DNA of 64,000 bases from Micromonospora sp. WMMD1155. GTDB lineage: Bacteria; Actinomycetota; Actinomycetes; Mycobacteriales; Micromonosporaceae. Below are positions 32,189 through 39,866 of this stretch, in pieces. Below the pieces are notes generated by a model, which was not told where the DNA came from, did no database searches, and was given only the letters and a program-made list of their open reading frames with translations. Within the stretch, counting starts at the first letter, position 1. Every line of letters starts with the position of its first letter. The translations under genes and the position numbers were made by a program. Location: assembly GCF_029581275.1 (NCBI RefSeq), contig NZ_CP120742.1, positions 2,454,501 through 2,518,500 of the forward strand, in the 5' to 3' direction.

Positions 32189-33153
32189 GGACGGCGGAGG
32201 CCATCGGCCTGGTCGCGGCGGCCCGCACCGACGCCGACCTGTTCGGCGCGGACCAGCCGGCCCGGCGCTACCGCGAGCTGGTCGCGGCCCTGCACCCCGA
32301 CCACCTGCCGGCCGACCCGGCGGTACGCGCCGAAGCGACCGAGGCGTTCATCCACGTCACCACCAGGTGGCGGGCCCGGCGGGTAACCGTCCTCGGCGAC
32401 TACCGGCTCGGCGCGCCGGCCCACTCCGGTGACCTGGCCGACCTCTACGACGTGGGCGACGACCGGCTGCTCAAGCTGCCTCGGCGGCCCACCGACCACG
32501 ACCTGATGGCCCGCGAGGCACACGCCCTACGCACCATCGCCGAGCGCGGCGACCCGCGCTACCTGCCGTACGTGCCCCGGCTCGTCGACGAATTCCGGCA
32601 CCACGACACCGCCACCGGCGCGGAACGGCGGATCAACGTGCTCGCCACCGCACCCGGCCTGCACGACCTCGACGAGGTGCGGCGCGCGTACCCCGACGGG
32701 CTGGACGCCCGGGACGCGGCCTGGATGTGGCGGCGGCTGCTGGTGGCGCTCGGCCTGGCCCACCGGGCGGGCGTGGTGCACGGCGCGGTCCTGCCGCGCC
32801 ACGTGCTGATCGAGCCGGAGGCCCACGGCGTGGTGCTCGTCGACTGGTGCTTCTCGACCCCCGTCGGCGGCACCGTCCCGGCGGTCGTGCCCGGCCACGG
32901 CTGGGACCCGGAGGAGGTCGTCACGAAACAGCCCTGCGGCCCGGGCACCGACATCGCCATGGCCAGCCACTGCATGAGCTGGCTGATGGGGCCGCGCGCA
33001 CCCCGGGAGCTGCACACCTTCGCCCAGGGCTGCCGACAACGGTCACTGGACGCCCGGCCCGACGACGCCTGGCGTCTGCTCCGCGAACTCGACCAGGTGC
33101 TGGACCGGCTCTACGGGCCGCGCACCTTCCGACCCTTCACCCTCACCCCCTAA
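32185..33153 (+). CDS. J-domain-like / protein-kinase-like protein
   Basis: The protein has 322 residues. The N-terminal 60 resemble a J domain (ARRYRELVAALHPDHLPAD, with HPD at 37-39). A kinase-like fold follows: VGDDRLLKLPRRPTDHDLMAREAHAL carries the Lys and Glu of the N-lobe. HRAGVVHGAVLPRHVLIEPEAHGVVLVDWCFS occupies the catalytic-loop and DFG region, but the catalytic Asp (HxD) is replaced and DFG reads DWC. It is therefore probably a pseudokinase or an atypical nucleotide-binding protein. It overlaps the Nudix gene by four bases and is followed nine bases later by the vWA gene. I do not know a characterised homologue. Confidence 0.8.
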   Translation: MRTAEAIGLVAAARTDADLFGADQPARRYRELVAALHPDHLPADPAVRAEATEAFIHVTTRWRARRVTVLGDYRLGAPAHSGDLADLYDVGDDRLLKLPRRPTDHDLMAREAHALRTIAERGDPRYLPYVPRLVDEFRHHDTATGAERRINVLATAPGLHDLDEVRRAYPDGLDARDAAWMWRRLLVALGLAHRAGVVHGAVLPRHVLIEPEAHGVVLVDWCFSTPVGGTVPAVVPGHGWDPEEVVTKQPCGPGTDIAMASHCMSWLMGPRAPRELHTFAQGCRQRSLDARPDDAWRLLRELDQVLDRLYGPRTFRPFTLTP

Positions 33154-33162
33154 GGAGCTGTC

Positions 33163-34122
33163 ATGGGCAGTGGAATCTGGTCCACCGACGTGTACGACGC
33201 CGCCGACCGCTACCGCCGGTCCACCGGCAGGAGCGCCTTCTCGTACAGCGACAGCGGGGCGCGCACCGTGCACCCCGCGCTCGACCCTCGCGACGCGACC
33301 CGCGAGAGCCGCGACTCCGACGAGCACCCCCGCTCGACGCCCGTCGCGGTGCTCTTCGACGTGACCGGCTCGATGCGTACGGTGCCGCGTGTCCTGCAGA
33401 CCAAGCTGCCGCAACTGCTCGGGCTGCTGCAACGGCAGGGCTACGCCAGTGACCCGCAGATCATGTTCGGCGCGATCGGCGACGCCACCTGCGACCGGGT
33501 GCCGTTGCAGGTCGGGCAGTTCGAGTCGGACAACCGGATGGACGACGACCTCGGCCGGATCGTCCTCGAAGGCGGTGGCGGCGGTCAGATGTCCGAGTCG
33601 TACGAGCTGGCGATGTACTTCATGGCCCGGCACACCAGCACCGACAGCTGGGAGAAGCGTGGCCGGCGCGGTTACCTGTTCATCATCGGCGACGAGTTGG
33701 CGTACAAGCAGGTGAAGGCGCGGGAGGTGGCCCGGCTGATCGGCGACGACCTGGCCGAGGACGTGCCGTTGCGGCAGGTCGTCGACGAGGTGACCCGCCG
33801 CTGGGACACCTACTACCTCCTCCCCGCCGGCAGCCACTACGCGGGCAACGCCACGGTGCTCGACTTCTGGCGGGACCTGCTCGGGCAGAACGCCGTCGTG
33901 CTCGACGACCTGAACGCGGTGTGCGAGACCATCGCACTCACCATCGGCCTCGGTGAGCAGGCCATCGACCTGGACGAGGGCCTGCGGGACCTGGACCGCG
34001 CCGGATCCGCCGCCACCGGCACCGTGTCCAAGGCGCTGGCGCGCCTCGGCCGGGAGCGGCGGGCCGAGGTGTCGACGCTTCCCGCGTTCCGCGACACCAC
34101 CGGCGGGGTGACCCGGCTGTGA
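33163..34122 (+). CDS. vWA-domain protein
   Basis: This 319-residue protein has a von Willebrand factor A-like domain beginning at about residue 60: VAVLFDVTGSM with the MIDAS-like DxTxS (66-70), GQMSESYELAMYFMARHTS in the middle, and GYLFIIGDELAY as a central strand. It begins MGSGIWSTDVYDAADRYRRSTGRSAFSYSD and ends with a helical, charged tail. Metal-dependent protein-protein binding is the usual role of vWA domains. In this operon it could assemble the J/kinase-like protein with the PurA-like enzyme. The gene overlaps the next by four bases (GTGA), indicating coupled translation. Confidence 0.85.
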   Translation: MGSGIWSTDVYDAADRYRRSTGRSAFSYSDSGARTVHPALDPRDATRESRDSDEHPRSTPVAVLFDVTGSMRTVPRVLQTKLPQLLGLLQRQGYASDPQIMFGAIGDATCDRVPLQVGQFESDNRMDDDLGRIVLEGGGGGQMSESYELAMYFMARHTSTDSWEKRGRRGYLFIIGDELAYKQVKAREVARLIGDDLAEDVPLRQVVDEVTRRWDTYYLLPAGSHYAGNATVLDFWRDLLGQNAVVLDDLNAVCETIALTIGLGEQAIDLDEGLRDLDRAGSAATGTVSKALARLGRERRAEVSTLPAFRDTTGGVTRL

Positions 34123-35381
34123 AGCACGTGGCGGTGGTCGACCTCGGCTACGGCGACGCCGGCAAGGGCACGGTGGTGGACTGGCTCTGCGCCACCCGAC
34201 CCGTGCACACGGTGGTCCGCTTCAACGGGGGCGCGCAGGCGGCACACAACGTCGTGCTGCGCGACGGGCGGCACCACACGTTCGCGCAGTTCGGCGCCGG
34301 CACGTTCCACAGCGGTGTCGGTACGCACCTGTCGCGGCACGTGGTGGTGGACCCGCTGGCCCTGGCCGCCGAGGCCGACCATCTCGCCACGGTGGGGGTG
34401 ACCGATGCGCTCGACCGACTGACGGTCGACTCCGAGGCGTTACTCGCCACCCCGTACCACCGGGCCGCCAACCGGGCCCGGGAGATCGCCCGGGGAGCCG
34501 ACCGGCACGGCTCCTGCGGGCTCGGGGTGGGCGAGGCCGTCGCGTACGGTCTCGCCCATCCGGACGACGCGCCCCGGGTCGCCGACTGCCGCAGCCCGGC
34601 ACTGCTGCGCCGTCGGCTGACCGCCCTGCGGGATCGGTTGACCGCCGAACTCGGCCCGCTGGACGCGCCGCCGGTCGAGGACTGCCTGCCCGCGTACACC
34701 GGGTTCGCCGGGCGGGTCACCATCGTCGACCGGAGCTGGCTGGCCGGTGCGCTGCGCTCCGGCACCTGCGTCTTCGAGGGCGCGCAGGGGGTGCTGCTCG
34801 ACGAGTGGCACGGCTTCCACCCGTACACGACGTGGAGCACCACCACGTTCGCCAACGCCGACAGCCTGCTCGCCGAAGCGGGTCTGCCCGGCGACGTGAC
34901 CCGGGTCGGGGTGCTGCGCGTCGTCACAACCCGGCACGGTGCCGGTCCGTTGGTGACCGAGGACCCGGCGCTGCCGTTCACCGACCGGCACAATGGCACC
35001 AACCCGTGGCAGGGCCGGTTCCGGTTCGGCCACTTCGACGCGGTCGCCCACCGGTACGCCCTCGCCGCCGCCGGTGGGGTCGACGGCCTGGCGTTGACCC
35101 ACCTCGACCTGACCGGCCCCGACCTGCGGATCTGCCGCCGCTACGACACCACCGACCGGCTCACCCCCGGCCCGCCCGGCGACCTGGACCGGCAGGCCGC
35201 GCTCACCGACCGTCTGCTGCGCTCCCGCCCGCTCTACGACGACCCGCCGACGGACTGGGCGGAGGCCGTCGGCGCGGAGCTGGGCACACCCGTGGTGCTG
35301 ACCTCGCAGGGGCCCACCGCCGACGACAAGATCGCGCACGGCCCGCTGCTCGCCCCACCGGTCCTGGTCCCCGCGGGCTGA
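34119..35381 (+). CDS. Divergent adenylosuccinate-synthetase homologue
   Basis: A second PurA-fold protein (420 aa) in this window, clearly different from the housekeeping purA at 45263. It keeps the catalytic Asp13 (GYGDAGKG, canonical GDEGKGK) and the His of the IMP loop (GGAQAAHNVV, canonical GGNNAGHT), FEGAQGVLLDEWHGFHPYTTWS, and a GRFRFGHFDAVAHRYA segment. It lacks the usual Glu14, the TTGR aspartate loop is altered (NPWQGR), and the base-recognition TKLD reads THLD. The reaction may therefore be GTP-driven ligation on another nucleotide or with another amino donor. It is the last gene of the operon with Nudix, J/kinase-like and vWA proteins. Substrate unknown. Confidence 0.87.
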   Translation: MKHVAVVDLGYGDAGKGTVVDWLCATRPVHTVVRFNGGAQAAHNVVLRDGRHHTFAQFGAGTFHSGVGTHLSRHVVVDPLALAAEADHLATVGVTDALDRLTVDSEALLATPYHRAANRAREIARGADRHGSCGLGVGEAVAYGLAHPDDAPRVADCRSPALLRRRLTALRDRLTAELGPLDAPPVEDCLPAYTGFAGRVTIVDRSWLAGALRSGTCVFEGAQGVLLDEWHGFHPYTTWSTTTFANADSLLAEAGLPGDVTRVGVLRVVTTRHGAGPLVTEDPALPFTDRHNGTNPWQGRFRFGHFDAVAHRYALAAAGGVDGLALTHLDLTGPDLRICRRYDTTDRLTPGPPGDLDRQAALTDRLLRSRPLYDDPPTDWAEAVGAELGTPVVLTSQGPTADDKIAHGPLLAPPVLVPAG

Positions 35382-35439
35382 GGCGTCGTGTTCCGGCGAC
35401 TCGGCCACCGGGCGGCCCACACCCGGCGAGCATGGGGGC

Positions 35440-36060
35440 ATGGACGCCCTGCTCGACCTCCTCCGTGGGACGGTCACATCGCCGTGGGTGTACCTGGTGA
35501 TCTTCGGGCTCACCGCGATCGACGCCTTCTTCCCGGCGGTGCCGGGCGAGGCAGCGGTGATCACCGCCGGGGTGCTGTCGGCCAGCGCCGGTCACCCCAG
35601 CCTGACCTTGGTGATCGTCAGCGCCGCCGTCGGCGCGCTGGTCGGCGACCACATCTCCTACGCCATCGGTCGGGGCGGCGGGTCACACCGGCTCGCCCGG
35701 CTGCCCGATGGCAGCCGGCGGCGGGCCGGCTCCGACTGGGCCCGCCGGGCCGTCGACCGGCGCGGCGGCGTCATCCTGACCACCAGCCGGTACGTGCCGG
35801 GCGGCCGGACGGCGGTCACCCTCACCATGGGCGCGGTGCGCTATCCCCGCCGGGCATTCCTGCTGTACGACAGCATCGCGGCGGTCACCTGGGCGCTCTA
35901 CTGCGGGCTGCTCGGTTACTTCGGCGGGCTGGCCTTCGAACGTGAGCCCGTGAAGGGCGTACTGGTCGGGGTGGGGGTCTCGCTGGTCATCACGTTCGGT
36001 CTGGAGGGGATCCGCTGGCTGCGCCGCCGCGCCCACCGCCACGCGGCCGCCCGCCGCTGA
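35440..36060 (+). CDS. DedA family (VTT domain) membrane protein, paralogue 1
   Basis: The 206-residue protein has the SNARE-associated/DedA pattern: DAFFPAVPGEAAVITAGVL (re-entrant helix with an acidic residue), VGALVGDHISYAIGRGGG and SRYVPGGRTAVTLTMGAVRYPRR (the conserved Arg-rich G-R motif), then two C-terminal helices. DedA/VTT proteins are half-transporter-like undecaprenyl-phosphate or phospholipid flippases. It is closely similar to the gene at 38066, the pair flanking a two-component system. It lies 58 bases after the PurA-like gene on the same strand. Confidence 0.9.
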   Translation: MDALLDLLRGTVTSPWVYLVIFGLTAIDAFFPAVPGEAAVITAGVLSASAGHPSLTLVIVSAAVGALVGDHISYAIGRGGGSHRLARLPDGSRRRAGSDWARRAVDRRGGVILTTSRYVPGGRTAVTLTMGAVRYPRRAFLLYDSIAAVTWALYCGLLGYFGGLAFEREPVKGVLVGVGVSLVITFGLEGIRWLRRRAHRHAAARR

Positions 36061-36105
36061 CCGGGCCGCCGCCTCCCGTTGACCGCCCCGCCGCCGGGGA
36101 ACCCG

Positions 36106-36747
36106 TCACAGCAGGTCGGCGTCGTGCACCAGGATCGCCAACTGCACCCGGTTGTCCACGTGCAGTTTCGCCAGCGCCCGGCTGACGTGTGCCTTCACGG
36201 TGGCCTCGCTCATCGCCAACCGCCGGGCGATCTCCGCGTTGCCGTGCCCGCGCGCCACCTCGCGCACGACCTCCGACTCCCGCGTGGTGAGCGGTGCGAG
36301 CCGCTGGCGAGCCGCGTCCCGGCGGGCCGGGCCACGATCGGCGAACGAGCTGATCAACCGCCGGGTCACGGTCGGGGCGAGCATCGCGTGCCCGGCGGCC
36401 ACCGTCCGGACGGCGGCGGCCAACTCACGGGGCGGGGTGTCCTTGAGCAGGAAGCCGACCGCACCGGCCCGCAGTGCCCCGTGCACGTACTCGTCGAGGT
36501 CGAAGGTGGTCAGCATGATCACCTTCGGGCCGGCGGCGACCACCTCGGGCGCGACGATCAGCCCGTCGACGCCCGGCATCCGCACGTCGAGCAGCACCAC
36601 GTCGGGGCGTAACCGCTGGGCCTGCTCCAGCGCGCCGGCGCCGTCCGCCGCCTCACCGACGACTGTGATGTCCTCCGCCGCCTCGAGGATCAGCCGCAGC
36701 CCGGCCCGCACCAGCTGCTCGTCGTCGACCACCACCACCCGGATCAC
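36106..36747 (-). CDS. LuxR/NarL-family response regulator
   Basis: This 213-residue protein has a receiver domain with acidic pocket DDE (8-10), phospho-acceptor Asp54 (VLLDVRMPG) and conserved Thr/Lys (LTTF, LLKDTPP). A LuxR-type HTH follows at the C-terminus (LTTRESEVVREVARGHGNAEIARRLAMSEATVKAHVSRALAKL). It pairs with the histidine kinase whose gene overlaps its start by four bases (ATGA). The target genes are unknown; the DedA genes on both sides are candidates. Confidence 0.95.
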   Translation of the reverse strand: MIRVVVVDDEQLVRAGLRLILEAAEDITVVGEAADGAGALEQAQRLRPDVVLLDVRMPGVDGLIVAPEVVAAGPKVIMLTTFDLDEYVHGALRAGAVGFLLKDTPPRELAAAVRTVAAGHAMLAPTVTRRLISSFADRGPARRDAARQRLAPLTTRESEVVREVARGHGNAEIARRLAMSEATVKAHVSRALAKLHVDNRVQLAILVHDADLL

Positions 36748-37895
36748 GCCGCGCCCGCCAGCGGGATCAGGGCCCGGACCAGGAAGCCGCCGCCCACCGG
36801 AGCCGCCTCCAACCGGCCGCCGAGCAACTCCACCCGCTCACGCAGCCCGAGCAGGCCCTGCCCGGCACCGGGCAGCGCCGACCCACCCTCGGACGGGCCG
36901 TTGCGGACCAGCACCTCCAGCCCGTCGGGCAGATAGCGCAGGCAGACCGTCGTCTCGGCGTCGGCCGCGTGCTTGCGCACGTTGGTCAGCGCCTCACGAA
37001 CCACCCGGTACGCGGTACGCCCCAGCGTCGCCGGTAGCACCGTCGGCACACCCTCGTCCTGCCGGAACACCCGCAGCCCGGCGGCGCGGGACTCCCCGAT
37101 CAACTCGTCCAACGTGTCGAGCCCTCGCTCCGGCGTCACGGCCGGGCCGGCCTGGCGCAGCACACCCAGCACCTCGCGCAGGTCGGTGAGCGCCTGCCGG
37201 CCGGTCGTCCGGATCAGCGTGGCCGCCTCGACGGTCGCCGGGTCCGCGGCGGTTACCTCCAGCGCCCCGGCATGCACCACCATCAGCGAGACCCGGTGCG
37301 CCACCACGTCGTGCATCTCCCGGGCAATCCGGGTCCGCTCCTCGGCGCGGACCCGGTCGGCGCGGGCCTCCTGCTCGCGTTCCAGCCGCTCGGCCCGGTC
37401 CCGCAGCGCGGCGAGGGTGTCCTGGCGCGCCCGCACCCACAGGCCGAAGACCAACGGGAGCCCCACCAGACAGGCGGCGAGCAGCAGCACGTTGCCGGTG
37501 CTGGCGGTGGTGATCCGGCGTACGCCACCCACCGCCAGCCCGACCAGCACCCCACCGGTCAGCACCACTGCCGCACCGGCGAGGTAGCCGGCGAGTTGGC
37601 GACCGCGCAACCGCAGCCCGGCCTGGTACGAGGCCAGCACCCCGGCCGCCGCCGCGGCGAGCACCAACCAGCCGACCGCCGCGGCCAGGAACAGCGGCCA
37701 GCGACGGGTACGAACCGTGCCTGCGGCCCACGCCGAGCCCAGCGCGATCAGCAGCACCACCGCGCCCGGCAGTGGCGATCGGACCCCGATGTCACCTGTC
37801 GCGCTGGCCCGGACGGCCGCGGCGACCAGGACGGCGAGCAGCAGCGGGGCGTACCGCTGGACGACCCGCCGGAGGGCGACGGCGCTGAAGGCCAC
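36744..37895 (-). CDS. Sensor histidine kinase (HisKA_3 / HATPase_c)
   Basis: The kinase has 383 residues. The N-terminal 155 hold about five to six hydrophobic segments with little outside the membrane, so the stimulus probably comes from the membrane itself, as in DesK- or LiaS-like intramembrane sensors. A coiled linker (165-188) leads to the H-box IAREMHDVVAHRV (His195 phosphorylated). The ATPase domain has VREALTNVRKHA (N-box) and GAGQGLLGLRERVELLGG (G2 box). The response regulator follows with a four-base overlap. The 170-base gap to the divergent DedA gene contains the short dyad CGCTAC-CTAA-GTAGTGGCG near 37991-38009, which may be the operator. Confidence 0.95.
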   Translation of the reverse strand: MAFSAVALRRVVQRYAPLLLAVLVAAAVRASATGDIGVRSPLPGAVVLLIALGSAWAAGTVRTRRWPLFLAAAVGWLVLAAAAAGVLASYQAGLRLRGRQLAGYLAGAAVVLTGGVLVGLAVGGVRRITTASTGNVLLLAACLVGLPLVFGLWVRARQDTLAALRDRAERLEREQEARADRVRAEERTRIAREMHDVVAHRVSLMVVHAGALEVTAADPATVEAATLIRTTGRQALTDLREVLGVLRQAGPAVTPERGLDTLDELIGESRAAGLRVFRQDEGVPTVLPATLGRTAYRVVREALTNVRKHAADAETTVCLRYLPDGLEVLVRNGPSEGGSALPGAGQGLLGLRERVELLGGRLEAAPVGGGFLVRALIPLAGAA

Positions 37896-38065
37896 CCAGC
37901 GAGCGTAGGGCTCAGCCGACGGATCGGGCCGCCCCGCGCCGCCGGACCGGGGCGCGGTGGGGGAAGACCCCTACCCGCCCTCGGGGACTGTCGCTACCTA
38001 AGTAGTGGCGTCCACCTGACCACTGGCCGATGTCGGCCACCGCCGGCGGGACCAGCATCGGGATC

Positions 38066-38731
38066 ATGGATCTGCTCGACCTGCTGCACGACACCATGTC
38101 CTCGCCCTGGGTGTACCTGGCGATCTTCGCGATCGCGGTGCTCGACGGCTTCTTCCCGGTGGTGCCGAGCGAGACCGCGGTGATCACCGCAGGGGTGTTC
38201 GCGGCCTCCGGAGCGCCGTACCTGCCGGCGGTGATCCTGGTGGCCGCCGCCGGGGCGCTGGTCGGCGACCACATCTCGTACGCCATCGGGCGGGGCGGCG
38301 GCACGCGCCTGCTCGACCGGCTGCCGCCCGGCGGTCGACGCCGAGCCGCCATCGACCGGGCCCGGCGGGGGATCGCCACCCGGGGCGGTCTGATCCTCAC
38401 CGTGGCCCGCTACATTCCGGGCGGTCGGACCGCTGTCACACTCACCATGGGCGCGGTGCGTTATCCCCGGCGACGGTTCCTGGCCTTCGACGCGCTGGCC
38501 GCCAGCTCGTGGGGGCTCTACTCGGCGCTTGTCGGCTACCTCGGCGGCCTGGCCTTCGAGCAGGACCCGCTGCGTGGTCTCCTGCTCGGTCTGGGCCTCG
38601 CCCTGACGGTGACGGTGGTCGTCGAGGTGGTCCGCTGGCTCCGTAACCGCCGCCGTGCGACGCGGGCCGGCGAGCCGGGCACCGACGCTGTCTCCGCCGG
38701 GGCCGTCAGTCGGCCGGCGGACGCCAGGTGA
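38066..38731 (+). CDS. DedA family (VTT domain) membrane protein, paralogue 2
   Basis: The protein has about 221 residues and is highly similar to the product of 35440 over its full length (SPWVYLAIFAIAVLDGFFPVVPSE, GDHISYAIGRGGGTRLLDRLP, ARYIPGGRTAVTLTMGAVRYPRRRFL). The common ancestry by duplication is clear even at the DNA level. The C-terminal tail diverges. A start at ATG 38066 is preferred by homology with paralogue 1; ATG 38030 is an alternative. Its 3-prime end overlaps the convergent TetR gene by 26 bases. Divergent from the histidine kinase, it may be a target of that two-component system. Confidence 0.9.
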   Translation: MDLLDLLHDTMSSPWVYLAIFAIAVLDGFFPVVPSETAVITAGVFAASGAPYLPAVILVAAAGALVGDHISYAIGRGGGTRLLDRLPPGGRRRAAIDRARRGIATRGGLILTVARYIPGGRTAVTLTMGAVRYPRRRFLAFDALAASSWGLYSALVGYLGGLAFEQDPLRGLLLGLGLALTVTVVVEVVRWLRNRRRATRAGEPGTDAVSAGAVSRPADAR

Positions 38732-39344
38732 CGCCGTGCAGCAGTTGGGCGGCGCCGAGCCAGGCCACGTTCATCATCCGGGTCGCCGTCCTCTCCGGGT
38801 CGGCGTCCGGGTGGTCGGCGAGCCAGTCGGCCAGTGACTCGGTCGCGCCGACCAGGGCGTACGCGACGACCTCCAGGTCGATGGCGGCGATCTCGCGGCC
38901 CTCGGCGCGCAGCGCGTGGTCGAGCATCCCGGCCACCACCTCGACCAGCCGGGCCCGCATGGTGGCGAGTTCGCCGGCGAACGGCTGCTCGCCCCGGGCC
39001 TGCCGGTAGAGCACCGCCCAGCCGTCCCGGTGGGCGCCCACGAAGCCGAAGAACGCCTTGAGCCCGCGCCAGAGCCGCTCGTCGGCCGGCAGGTCGGGGG
39101 CCGCCGCCCCGGCGATGGCCTGCATCATCCGGGTGCCCTCCCGGTGCAGGCAGGCGACGAAGAGCTCCTCCTTGGTGCCGAGGTACGCGTACACCATGGG
39201 TTTGGAGATGCCGGCGTCCTCCGCGATCTCGTCCATGCTGGCGGCGTGGAAGCCGCGCCGGGAGAAGACCTTCACGGCTGCGTCGAGCATCTGCTGCTCG
39301 CGGACGGCGCGTGGCAGGCGCTTGAAGGCGGGAGGGGTGGACAC
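38706..39344 (-). CDS. TetR family transcriptional repressor
   Basis: This is a 212-residue regulator. Its N-terminal HTH at about 12-58 is AVREQQMLDAAVKVFSRRGFHAASMDEIAEDAGISKPMVYAYLGTKEELF, the TetR signature. The helical C-terminal domain would bind a ligand, probably an acyl-CoA or lipid given the divergent SCP2/acyl-CoA-dehydrogenase/ligase genes. It begins at GTG 39344. A strong dyad operator lies in the 68-base intergenic space and covers the promoter of the divergent operon. Its C-terminal coding end overlaps the DedA gene at 38066. Confidence 0.93.
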   Translation of the reverse strand: MSTPPAFKRLPRAVREQQMLDAAVKVFSRRGFHAASMDEIAEDAGISKPMVYAYLGTKEELFVACLHREGTRMMQAIAGAAAPDLPADERLWRGLKAFFGFVGAHRDGWAVLYRQARGEQPFAGELATMRARLVEVVAGMLDHALRAEGREIAAIDLEVVAYALVGATESLADWLADHPDADPERTATRMMNVAWLGAAQLLHGVTWRPPAD

Positions 39345-39357
39345 CTTGCGAGCATAC

Positions 39358-39387
39358 CTACTCGTGCGTAGGGTTACGCGCGAGTAG
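39358..39387. promoter_or_regulatory. TetR operator overlapping the SCP2-operon promoter
   Basis: CTACTCGTGCGTA (39358-39370) and TACGCGCGAGTAG (39375-39387) form a 13-base dyad with one mismatch around GGGT. A promoter with TTGCGA (39346-39351), 17 bases and TAGGGT (39369-39374) lies underneath, so binding of the TetR protein at the dyad would block transcription of the SCP2 operon and probably of its own gene. Confidence 0.7.
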
Positions 39388-39412
39388 CCAATTCTTCCGG
39401 AAGGCGCACCTG

Positions 39413-39865
39413 ATGACTGACTTCGACCCGGCCACCTTCGCCAACGTGGGCCCCAAGGAGTTCGCCCAGCTGGTCAAGTCCACCCCGGACGACAAGATCG
39501 CCCAGGTGATGTCCGGTGACCTGCGCGGCAAGATCCTCGGTGAGGTGTTCAACCGGATGCCGTCGCTGTTCCGTGCGGACCGGGCCGGCTCCACCAACGC
39601 GGTCATCCACTGGGTCATCACCGGTCGCCCGGACGGTGGCAGCGACACCTACGAGGTGGTCATCGCCGACGGCAAGTGCGTAGTGAACGAGACCCCGCAG
39701 CACGACCCGAAGCTGAGCCTGACCATGGGCCCGGTCGAGTTCCTGAAGATCGTCTCCGGTGGTGCCAACCCGGTGATGATGTTCATGACCGGCAAGCTGA
39801 AGGCGAAGGGCGACCTCGGCCTCGCCGCCAACATCGCCAACCTGTTCGACATCCCCAAGGCCTGA
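39413..39865 (+). CDS. SCP2 sterol-binding domain protein
   Basis: A 150-residue SCP2-like protein containing the typical strand-helix pattern: FNRMPSLFRADRAGSTNAVIHWVITGRPDGGSDTYEVVIADGKC, then DPKLSLTMGPVEFLKIVSGGANPVMMFMTGKLKAKGDLGLAANIANLF. Such proteins bind acyl chains or sterol-like lipids in a hydrophobic tunnel and present them to enzymes. It is the first gene of the TetR-controlled operon, one base before the acyl-CoA dehydrogenase start region (two bases separate stop and ATG). A cytosolic role in handling lipid substrates is inferred. Confidence 0.92.
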   Translation: MTDFDPATFANVGPKEFAQLVKSTPDDKIAQVMSGDLRGKILGEVFNRMPSLFRADRAGSTNAVIHWVITGRPDGGSDTYEVVIADGKCVVNETPQHDPKLSLTMGPVEFLKIVSGGANPVMMFMTGKLKAKGDLGLAANIANLFDIPKA

Positions 39866-39866
39866 C

